A stretch of 64,000 bases of DNA from Erythroxylum novogranatense (lineage: Eukaryota > Streptophyta > Magnoliopsida > Malpighiales > Erythroxylaceae). The notes under the pieces are model-generated. The model was given only the letters and a program-made list of their open reading frames with translations. It was not told the origin of the DNA and did no database searches. A program made the position numbers and the translations under genes. Every line of letters begins with the position of its first letter. The stretch's first letter is position 1. The stretch covers positions 61,606,023 to 61,670,022 of the forward strand of contig CM057228.1 of assembly GCA_029891385.1 (NCBI GenBank), in the 5' to 3' direction. This document shows positions 46,396 to 55,009 of the stretch, piece by piece.

Positions 46396-48313
46396 TGTAA
46401 GTGCAAGTCGACGTGTACATGGGGTAAGTCGACTTACACGTATTCAATACCGATAAGTCGACTTGTACATGGGGTAAGTCGACTTATGCAAGGACGGTAC
46501 TGTTTATATTGTGCCCTAAAGGCAATCCCCTTTAGCGCGTTTTGTTCAAAGTCGTGTGCAGACTTTATGAATAAATAAAGAAAGGCATACTTCATTAATT
46601 TGATGTTCATGAACATTGTTTATGAATTGATTGGATCTTTAATTGAATTAATGAAGTCCATGATATATGACATAGCATGAAGGAAATTATGATGTGCTCA
46701 TACTCCTGAGATTCCTATCATGTGCAATTATGTCAGTATCTAAATTCTCCCTAGTCATAGGATTATGAGACTGGACATCATTAATCCGGATAGACTAGCA
46801 CATGTCATATTCCTTGATTGGATCAAGCAGTAGATCTCAGAAACTGTAAATATGAGATATTTAGAATTGACATGTGGATGCTTACTAGTGGTAGTAAGTT
46901 CATTGGATGACCTGCCATGAGATCATCACATGGATATCTTATCTAAGTGTTAGTGATAATCTCATCATAGCAATGGTGCAAGTATCCTTAGACTTGAGGT
47001 ACTCAAGGATATCTTGGATACTGATCCTGTGCTTTGACTCCATTCCTTGTTGCCTTCCAGAGGTAACTCATAGGGTGATGCTTGGGTACAGCTTGAGGTA
47101 TTCGAAGATAATTGAGTAGCCAATAAAGGATTCACCACTTCTGGATTAGCAGAAGAGATACCCATGGCCTCTTGTCGGGATCATTACTAAAGGTTGGCAG
47201 CATGTATGTCATGAAGAGTGTCTTCATTGACATATAAAGTAATGAGTCCCAGGACGAGAACTGATATCACTTGGGCTAGACTCAGTCTAGTGAGAGTTGA
47301 CACTTTAACCATACTCATAACCAAGTGGGGTATAGGATGGTGAAAGGACGAATTGCACGGTAATTGTCTATGGAAGGGTTCGTGATCTGGTTCGTGATGA
47401 ATACATCAAACCGATTACTTTCCGGTCAATTGAGGGTCATGATGTGTTGCTAGATACCGCTCATGACTTGCTCAGATTAATTGTTAATCTAAGTGGCCAA
47501 CATAACCGGGAACCTAAAGGGTCACACGCATAAGAGTGTTTCAGAGAATCTGTAAAATAGTAATTGGACAGAGTTCCAATTATGGAGAGCAAATGGATTA
47601 AATGGATCCCGATGAGATCGGGATATGTCCTGATGAGATCGCGACATCGATATTGCTAAGAAAGGTCTCCGGAGCTGTTTCAGTATCGGGGCCCGGTAGG
47701 CCGGTAGGACCGACCCCAGTTGGACTGGACCTTAGCAATTATATATTGATTAATTAATTAAGTAATTAATTAATATATATATATATATATATTTATGTAT
47801 GTACGTGGAGGAGGAAGGTGGAAGAACCTTCCATTATGATGCTTAGTCATTAGTCATTAAATGACTAAAGACAAAAGACAAAAGATGAAAAAGTGAGACA
47901 TTTGGTGATGATCGTGGCTTTGATAAAAAGAGAAATAAGAAAGAGTTTCTTTGCTGGAGAAAATAGCTTCTTCGTGGATGTTGAAAGAGAAAAAGAAAGA
48001 GTTCTTTCATCTCTCATCCCTCATCAACGATCATCTCCATTTTCTCCAAGTTTTTCTTCATCTCATCAACGATCCAAGCTCTCCAAGGAGAGAGGTAGGG
48101 TCTAGCGACCTTTAACTGCTCTAGCTATTCCCGGTCAAAGGGTTTGATTCGTTAGGTTTTTCGATCTCTGCGTGGATCACCTTTAGAGATAGTCTCTTTG
48201 GCTATTTAGGTTGATGTCTTCATACCGACACTGGATCTCGGTTTCGGAAAGTCCCGAACAAAATTTTGTTTTCATTTGCGGTACATGTGATGTACCTCCG
48301 GGATTTTCCTACA
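46396..48313 (+). repeat. copia-D 3' LTR (1918 bp)
   Basis: Begins TGTAAGTGCAAGTCGAC and ends TTCCTACA before the AGTAA duplication. Three exact AAGTCGACTT copies (46426, 46455, 46476) and one altered (46405). Its last 200 bp differ from the 5' LTR mainly by shortened base runs. Confidence 0.95.
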
Positions 48314-48660
48314 AGTAATTGAATTGTAAACATTCTTTGTAATTGCATTTTCTATCACAAAATAAAAATATAAACTGAATTAATTAAATATAAGGATGAA
48401 TGTCCACTCAAGTTGTAAATGTTAATTATATAAAATTACATATGAAGGTCCATAATCTAAATTACACAATTTAAAGCCTTTAAAATGACTTAATTTGGTA
48501 AGTTAATAAAATTAGATTATTAAACCTTCTTAAGTAAAGGTGAAGGAGTTTTAGAAGACATGAATGTTAGTTATTCTTTCAGGAATACTTACAACATTAT
48601 TAGAGGGACATTAATCATGGAATGTTAGAGGAATACTTACAACATTATGTAAAAAATTTA
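48314..48660. repeat. Continuation of AT-rich CACTA tandem array
   Basis: After the AGTAA duplication the sequence (ttctttgtaattgca, tccataatctaaattacac, agcctttaaaatgactt) continues the unit broken at 38626. The phrase aggaatacttacaacatta occurs twice here (about 48582 and 48629). Confidence 0.8.
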
Positions 48661-48808
48661 GGTTTACATGCAATAATTTACAATTACATATAAGAGCAAT
48701 AATTTACATTTAATTAGAGCAATAATTTACATATAAAAACTAAAAAACCTTTAAGATACCCGTATGCTGTAATCGGAGTTGGGTCATCAGGGAAGGAGGA
48801 GAACTTAC

Positions 48809-48991
48809 CAAGCTGTCGGAGACAAGGAGGAGGAGCGACGGTGGCGAGCGTCGGACGATGAATAGCAAGCGACGACCGGTAGAAGAGGAAGAGGCGAGCA
48901 GCAAGGAGGAAGAAGGCCGAAGAATCGAGGAAGAAGAAGGAGAGGTGGGTTGCATCTGTGGGAAAAGGAGGAGGAAGGAGCAGAGGCAGCC
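48809..48991 (-). other. Putative CACTA leader exon with GTAAGT splice donor
   Basis: A GC- and purine-rich block, unlike its AT-rich surroundings, that reads on the minus strand as a C/T-rich 5' UTR-like exon ending CAGCTTG followed by GTAAGTTC at 48808. It lies about 0.3 kb inside the TIR, where CACTA leader exons usually sit. A 71-codon ORF in it (low-complexity Ser/Leu/Arg) runs into the intron and is probably not a protein. Confidence 0.6.
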
Positions 48992-49000
48992 CTAAATAAA

Positions 49001-49068
49001 AACCAAAACGACGTCTTTTTGGTTTAAACCAAAACGACGTCTTTTTGGTTTAAACCAAAACGACGTCG
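49001..49068. repeat. 26-bp subterminal repeats with GACGTC palindrome
   Basis: aaccaaaacgacgtc starts at 49001, 49027 and 49053, an exact 26-bp period, joined by tttttggttta. The third copy ends cgacgtcgttt. CACTA elements carry subterminal repeats that bind their transposase; such a role is inferred. Confidence 0.85.
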
Positions 49069-49193
49069 TTTACCTTAAGTGAGGGGCGCGTATCCGACGT
49101 GTTCACTGACGACTTCACTGACAGAAATGGGCGTTGGTACATATTGCTGTCAAATTTAGCGATCGAATGGTTTTCGGTAAAAGTTTAACGCAC

Positions 49194-49293
49194 ACCCAAT
49201 TTCCCCGACAGTTACATTTTTTCGGTTGGTATTTACAACGGTTTATATACCGTCGGTATTTTTCCGTCGCTATTTCTCATTTTCCTTGTAGTG
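49194..49293 (-). repeat. CACTA terminal inverted repeat and subterminal CG-rich repeats (right end)
   Basis: The minus strand begins CACTACAAGGAAAATG at 49293, then AGCGACGG and ACCGACGGT motifs, typical of CACTA ends (CACTACAAGAAA... with ACCGACGG repeats). The partner TIR is outside the window. Confidence 0.85.
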
Positions 49294-50806
49294 TGAATAA
49301 TCAAGGATGCAATATAAATGACCATAATAAAAGACAAGTAAAGATAAATACTGATTGTGATATTATCTATCTGATCTAAACTATGCTTAAAATTATTAGG
49401 TAAATGAACCTATCGTTTCTTATAATTAATATAGTTGAAGTGAATACACTACAATATGATGGGCTTTTAATAACAAAAATTTACGTAATTCGTCTCTGAC
49501 AATATATAGCAACAAGAATAAATCGTTGTAAACTTCTGGTAGCAAAATCCTATAGGCAAGCTTTCCTCGCCTTGCTTACTTATCCAGTGTAACTCGGTTG
49601 CCATTTTTCACGTGGTTGCTCATATAATGGATTAGGAGACTTGCTTACGGGTATTTTTTTTATCTCATGGTGCCTGCTTCCTTCCTTTTAATATTTCGTT
49701 TTATTTTTATTATTTACATTAATATTATTTTTGTTAGTAGTATTAGTTTATTAATTTTCTTATTAGTATTAGTTTTACCTGACACTACATGTTTTAGTTG
49801 TTTGGTTTTCATTTCGCTATTATTTTTGTATTTCTTTTTTAGACTGTTTTCTGCAGTGTTACTACTAGGGGTATTTATTTCTGTAGTTGTGTATGGATTT
49901 TTCCAAGTATTAGCTTTCCTTCTTTCTTAGTAATATTATTTCTTTAATAGTAGTGTATATATATCGTTTATTTTTTTTAATTTTTTTATTGCTTCTATTT
50001 TCTGCATCATTTTTAGTTGTCACATCTGCATGTGTGTCTACCGAAAAACAGCCTCTCTATTATGTATGGGTAAGGCTGCGTATTATAAAATCTCCTCAGA
50101 CCCCGCCTCACTGCGAGACTTCAGACTGGGTGAGATGATGAATGAATATAATACATAGCCAAAAGAGATATGGGACGATAGACAGAATCATGACTAATGA
50201 TTATTTGTTACACTTTTCTGTCATGACTAAATGTTATTAGCTACGTTACAGTAAATATAACATTTACCAACAAATCAATAATCATCTCCCAAAATTGTTT
50301 GCGACGATTTAATATTCGTAGAAATTTTTTTTAGTGACGTTTCCAAAACTTATTGGCGACATTTTCCAACATATGACAAAAAAGTTTTGGTGACAATTTT
50401 AAAATTTTAATAAACATTATTACTAAAATTTTATCATGTTAATTATAATTATTGGTTACATTTTTAATCCATGTTATTGTGTATAATATTTACAGTTTTG
50501 GTTTATAATTTATTACACAAAAAAAATAATAATTAGAAATTAGAAGAATTTTATATAAAAATTAAATATCAATAAATGTTAATTACAAGCGTTAATAAAA
50601 ATACTTATGTACAAACTAACATTCGTTTTCATCGTCACTACTATCTATATAATTTGAGTTAAGTATTTGTTTAGACATTTTTTGAAGTTTGGTCAACTTT
50701 CATTCATCATGTTCTAACTTTTCTTCATTATATTGTAATTTAGCATTAAATGACTGGTTCTCCTCTTGAAGATAGGTTATATATGTTGGTCTTGATGAGG
50801 ATGAAG
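49294..50806. other. AT-rich intergenic DNA outside the CACTA
   Basis: About 1.5 kb with no coding evidence. ORFs at 49667-49930 and 49953-50138 are T-rich, hydrophobic and low complexity. A cactacaatatgatggg stretch at 49446 and gcgacgattt, ggtgacaatttt stretches near 50300-50400 resemble parts of CACTA-type ends but no pair can be shown. It contains the SINE-like piece at 50032-50140. Confidence 0.55.
50032..50140 (+). mobile_element. Degenerate Au-type SINE 3' fragment
   Basis: The series accgaaaaacagcctctct, gggtaaggctgcgta, ctcagaccccgcc and cttcagactgggtg follows the conserved 3' half of plant Au-type SINEs (aacagcctct ... ggtaaggctgcgta ... cagacccc ... actgggt). The tRNA-like 5' half with A and B boxes is not recognisable, so this is a truncated or diverged copy. 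Confidence 0.6.
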
Positions 50807-51041
50807 TGTTGGAACAATGGTGGTTGACAAATTAAATCCCACTTATGTTTTGATCATAATAAAATGTATAGAATTGGTTAAGAAATTATTTCAGGTATTT
50901 TGGGATTATTATTGTGCAAATCAAGATGGGCAAGACATAAATCATTGAAGAATCAAGATGGAAGTTTCCTTATAAGTGCAAGAGACATTAATAATGAAGA
51001 TTATAGAAGATTTGAGTGGATATTACCGTTGAAGCTTACAT

Positions 51042-51267
51042 AAGTCGACTAGCACATCAGAAGTCGACTTATATATCAAGATCCGAACAACATAAGTCGA
51101 CTAGAACATCATAAGTCGACTAATACATGAAGATCTGTCAACACAAGTCGACTTATCGAGGACCACAAGTTGACTTACACAGCACAAGTCGACTTATTGA
51201 AGAGCGGAGATGAAATCTTACGTAAATCGTTGACACAAGTCGACTTATACACTCGACAAGTCGACTT
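51042..51267. repeat. AAGTCGACTT array in copia-F 5' LTR
   Basis: Exact copies at 51061, 51145, 51186, 51237 and 51258; one-base variants (AAGTCGACTA or AAGTTGACTT) at 51042, 51094, 51113 and 51167. Many neighbours are 19-22 bp apart. The 3' LTR array (54711-54955) is 19 bp longer between the same anchors and has an added unit. Confidence 0.94.
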
Positions 51268-51571
51268 ATGGGTACAGTAAATAAATTCCAATGGTTCAAT
51301 TAGCAACAAATGGAAAGGAGGATTTTAAGGAACGGTCATAACAATTAGACAACAGCTATATGGGTTCCCAACAGTTATTTTTCATCAAGTAAAAGAGTGG
51401 ATGATCAAGGAAAAATACTTGAGAAGTTCTACAAGAAAAATACTCCACTATTGCTTCATATTTTGCTCACTATTGCTATTATCTTATTACATCATTGTAT
51501 TGAGCATTTGTTCTTCAAACTTTATCTTATTTCTCCTACAATTTGAGTGACTAGTGAAAGGTCACGTGTGA

Positions 51572-51745
51572 GGTAGCTTGAGCCGGAAATCAAGTGGTGA
51601 TGGTAGGATTTGTGCCGGAAGACAAATCATTTGTAAAGGTAGCTTGAGCCGAAAATCAAGTGGTGTTGGTAGGATTTGTGCCGGAAGAGAAATCAAGTGT
51701 AAAGGTAGCTTGAGCCAGAAATCAAGCGGTATTGTAAGAGTTCAC
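51572..51745. repeat. 66-bp tandem repeat in copia-F LTR
   Basis: ggtagcttgagcc starts at 51572, 51638 and 51704, an exact 66-bp period over about 2.6 copies. Since 66 is divisible by three, an ORF crosses it with a 22-residue repeat; its start is not an ATG and I treat it as non-coding. Confidence 0.92.
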
Positions 51746-51980
51746 ACTGAACTACAAAGTGTGTAATAAAGTGTTTTGCAAAATCCTAAGTGGGAGCTTA
51801 GGTAGAGGACGTAGGTCTTATTACCGAACCTCTATAAAAATAGTGTTTGATTTTCTTCCCTACTCTTTTCACTTAAATTTGTTTAAAATTTTTTTGTGTG
51901 AATTAACTTCTGATTTTATTGTAGAAAATTACAAAAAGCTTAAAGATCTATTCAACCCCCCCTTCTAGATCGCTAACAAT

Positions 51981-51992
51981 TGGTATCAGAGC
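51981..51992 (+). other. copia-F primer-binding site
   Basis: TGGTATCAGAGC, tRNA-Met type, two bases after the 5' LTR end. Confidence 0.93.
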
Positions 51993-52006
51993 AGAAGTAT
52001 CTAGGG

Positions 52007-53644
52007 ATGGCACACAATAAACTAGCGGAAGAAGGTAATACAAATTATCGCCCTTTTTTGTTTAATGGTACTAACTACTCTTCTTGGAAAAATCCTATAA
52101 AGTATCATATTATAAGTGAAGGAGTAGAATATTGGAAGATTATCATTTTTGGTCCTCAAGCTCCTTTGAAAGAAAACGGTGAGTTAAAAACAGAGATGGA
52201 GTATGACGACAATGATTGGAGGCAAGCCCACATCAATGCGAAGACTATGAAATTGATATACTGCGCACTCACGAACGAGGAAAGAAATCGAGTTAATTCT
52301 TGTACCAGCGCTAAAGAAATGTGAGAAAGACTTCGCATCACCCATGAAGGAACCAACCAAGTCCGGGAGACAAAGATCAACATGCTTCTCCATGACTATG
52401 AAATATTTGTCATGAAAGAAGGTGAGTCTATTTCCATTATGCTTGATCATTTTGCAGAAATCATAAATGAATTAGGCAACCTCGGAAAGCATATGACGGA
52501 TAGCGAAAAGGTGAAGAAGATTCTTCGCTCACTACTGAAAGAATGGGACTCTCAAGTCACCGCTATTATGGAGTCTAAAGATCTCAATCGATTGGAATTC
52601 AATGCCTTGGTGGGATCACTCATAAACTATGAGATCATTCTCAAATCAAGAGGAGGTAGAGGTAAGTCACAAAATTCAATTGCTTTAAAAGCTAATGCTT
52701 CTTCTCTTGATGAAAGTGATGAAGAAATAGATGAAAAAGACGAAGATGAAGAAATAGCAATGTATGCTAGAAACTTGAGCAAGTTCAAAGGACTACTTAA
52801 AAATAGGAGGAAAGAATTACGTAGTGGAAGAAATGAAGAAGGAAAGAAGTACACCATGGAAAGAGGACATCATGCTAGAGAATGCAAAAGCTCATCCTCA
52901 AATTCAAATCTCCAGAAAAATGACAAAGGAAAAAAGAAAGCTAGCCTTATAGCCATGTGGAGTGATGATGAGGAAGCATATCAAAGCAATGATGAAAACA
53001 ACCTTGCTCTTATGGCAGATAGCTTCTTGACAAGTGATGATGAGGATGAGGTAATAATCTCAGATCAAGAACTTAGAGATTCTTTTACTGCTTTGCAAAT
53101 TGATTTTGAAGAAGCTATTAAGATAAACAAGAAATTGAGAAAGAATATAAGAGAACTAGTTGCTGAAAATAATGCTTTACATGAGACGATTGATGATTTA
53201 GATTGTCCAAAGGAAGATCATTCTGCATGTCTTGCTGAAAAAGAAAGTCTTACTTGTGAGCTTGATAGACTTAGAAAGGAATTTTCTTATGTGGTTGAAA
53301 AATTTGCTGGTGGGAATGAAAAGTTTGAAAAGATGTTATCTTTACAAAGATATTCAATTTCTAAACATGGTTTAGGATATGATCAATTTGATAGAGATTG
53401 TTCTTTGATTTCTAAATTCACTAAAGATGGCAAAGTTGCTAAATGTGCTAGATGCTTAAAAGATGGTCATATAGAAATTGCATGCAAAAGTATTAGAAGA
53501 TGTATTAATGTGAAGAAAATCTGGGTAGTAAAAGGTACAGCTCCTCCTAATATGCTTTATATGACTAACCAAAGTGGACCCAAAATGGCCTGGGTACCAA
53601 TGAGTAGAAAGAATGTTTCAGTTGTAGGTACAAGCAAGGAATGA
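52007..53644 (+). pseudogene. copia-F gag with one in-frame stop
   Basis: From ATG at 52007 (MAHNKLAEEG) it reads FNGTNYSSWK, a DUF4219-like start, then the UBN2 gag domain (LGKHMTDSEKVKKILRSL, LVGSLINYE). A TGA at 52322-52324 (tryptophan expected) breaks it once. Next come an acidic stretch, a damaged knuckle (ERGHHARECK), a coiled-coil-like region (KKLRKNIRELVAENNALHE) and a well-formed C-terminal CCHC knuckle (CARCLKDGHIEIAC, about 53449-53490). The stop at 53642 precedes an out-of-frame protease start (YIDSGC). Gag would form the particle shell. Except for the one stop the frame is open for about 545 codons. Confidence 0.88.
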
Positions 53645-54475
53645 AAATCCACCAAGCACATGATACATTGATAGTGGATGTCGACTAATTGGTGACAAGT
53701 CTGCTAACAAGTCGACTTGTGTGGGTAAATCAGTCGACCTATGATATATAAAACACTATGGAAATGAAGAAATTTTAGGATTAGTGGACTTATATAGATC
53801 GGCAAGTCGACTGATGAGGTTCGATAAGTCGACTTATGGAGGTAAAACAAGTCGACTTATGTTTACACGGGTTCCATTATTGGATTGTTATGTTATGTAA
53901 TGACTTTGCAATTTCTTTGTGTTTGCTTATGAACTGCCAGACGAATATAAGACATCTGGGTCTTCTTTAAAAATTCTTTTTAATTCCAAAATCTCCGAAA
54001 ACATATTCTCTTCTACTTTTGAGATTTATTCATGATGATGTTTCTCCACCATGATGGTTTTTGTATCTAGCCAAGACCAACATTTCATATTATTTGTATT
54101 TTCTTGCTACTTGAGACTATTTTTGTTTGATGACCTGCTTGTCTATTTAATGTGATTGCGATATTTCATCTATTGTTGGTTTGTATTAGTTGTTTTGATT
54201 ATGACAAAAAGGGGGAGAAAAATGAGAAATTGGATATTCTTTAGTTACTTGATTAAGGGGGAGTATGTGATAATTGTCTTTAATTTAAGTCTATCATGAT
54301 TTCAAATTACTTTTATGAATTTGATCTTACAAGGTTATTAAATTCAATGATTTATATGATTGAGGGGGAGACTTCTAACCAAAATGACAAGGTATAAAAA
54401 CCTTGATCAATGTTTCCTTGTTTTCATTTCTTAAACAATTTCTAAGTGTTTTATCATTATCAAAAAGGGAGAGAT
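53645..54475 (+). other. copia-F 3' region: protease stub, palindromes, repeated purine tracts
   Basis: A YIDSGC protease start (about 53666) survives, then all remaining pol is missing. Three exact AAGTCGACTT copies follow (53709, 53826, 53849) with degenerate ones. Purine tracts aaaaagggggagaaaaa (54208), aagggggagta (54256), gagggggagac (54363) and aaaaagggagagat (54462) precede the 3' LTR; the last is the likely functional one. Confidence 0.78.
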
Positions 54476-55009
54476 TGTTGGACCAATGGTGGTTGACAAA
54501 TTAAATCCCACTTATGTTTTGATAATAATAAAAAGTATAGAATTGGTTAAGAAATTATTTAAGGTATTTTGGGATTATTATTGTGCAAATCAAGATGGGC
54601 AAGACATAAATCATTGAAGAATCAAGATGGAAGTTTCCTTATAAGTGCAAGAGACATTAATAATGAAGATTATAGAAGATTTGAGTGGATATTACAGTTG
54701 AAGCTTACATAAGTCGACTAGCACATCATAAGTCGACTTATATATCAAGATCCGAACAAAATAAGTCGATTAGAACATCATAAGTCGACTAATACATGAA
54801 GATCTGTCAACACAAGTCGACTAATAGTACATAAATCGACTTATCGAGGACCACACGTCGACTTAAACAACACAAGTCGACTTATTGAAGAGCGGAGATG
54901 AAATCTTACGTAAATCGTTGAAATAAGTCGACTTATACACTCGACAAGTCGACTTATGGGTACATCAAATAAATTCCAACGGTTCAATTAGCCACAAATA
55001 GAAAGGAGG
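54476..55009 (+). repeat. copia-F 3' LTR, partial
   Basis: Matches the 5' LTR from its first base through ttcaattagcaacaaat-like sequence and ggaaaggagg, then gypsy-E begins. Exact palindromes at 54730, 54874, 54925 and 54946, with several variants. Confidence 0.9.

Larger units (their letters stand above)
38627..48313 (+). mobile_element. copia-D: complete-length Ty1/copia element with both LTRs
   Basis: LTRs at 38627-40537 and 46396-48313 both run TGTAAGTGC...TTCCTACA. A perfect 5-bp target duplication AGTAA flanks it (38622-38626 and 48314-48318). A tRNA-Met-type primer site follows the 5' LTR and a purine tract precedes the 3' LTR. Coding order gag, protease, integrase, RT, RNase H identifies copia. 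It is kin to copia-A but has an extra palindrome block at the LTR tip. Coding sequence is badly broken. Confidence 0.95.
7150..49293 (-). mobile_element. CACTA (En/Spm) DNA transposon, left end outside the window, three LTR elements inserted
   Basis: The right terminus read on the minus strand begins CACTACAAGGAAAATG (TIR, ends at 49293), followed by subterminal repeats and a leader exon. Inward come the TNP2 gene (Transposase-associated, Transposase_21, DUF4218, DUF4216), an unidentified three-exon ORF, and a Transposase_24 (Ptta/En/Spm) gene cut by copia-A at 7149. The other TIR must lie beyond copia-A, left of position 1. Native CACTA sequence is 7150-13344, 34044-38626 and 48314-49293; the rest is gypsy-B (with gypsy-C) and copia-D. 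The 3-bp target duplication on this side would be TGA (49294-49296). In En/Spm both products come from one alternatively spliced transcript; the same-strand layout here fits that. Confidence 0.88.
50807..51978 (+). repeat. copia-F 5' LTR (1172 bp)
   Basis: Begins TGTTGG, ends GCTAACA two bases before the primer site. It contains an AAGTCGACTT array (51042-51267) and a 66-bp tandem repeat (51572-51745). Confidence 0.9.
50807..55009 (+). mobile_element. copia-F: gag-only LTR element, 3' LTR interrupted by gypsy-E
   Basis: LTR copies start TGTTGGAACAATGG (50807) and TGTTGGACCAATGG (54476). A TGGTATCAGAGC primer site follows the first and a purine tract precedes the second. Between them is a copia-type gag and only the first residues of a protease; integrase, RT and RNase H are absent. 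The second LTR stops at 55009 where gypsy-E begins, so the remainder should lie right of the window. Such elements depend on an autonomous relative for movement. Confidence 0.88.

Noticed and set aside
48740..48955. 71-codon ORF as a CACTA protein
   Set aside because: Ser/Leu/Arg low complexity, crosses a strong GTAAGT donor, and sits where a non-coding leader exon is expected.
49667..50138. Two hydrophobic ORFs resembling small membrane proteins
   Set aside because: They arise from T-rich low-complexity DNA and the second overlaps the SINE-like fragment; no domain or conserved start.
49446..50520. Possible second CACTA-like element starting cactacaatatgatggg
   Set aside because: No matching inverted terminus or target duplication could be found.
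51578..51766. 62-codon repetitive ORF in copia-F LTR
   Set aside because: It starts without ATG and is produced by a 66-bp tandem repeat.
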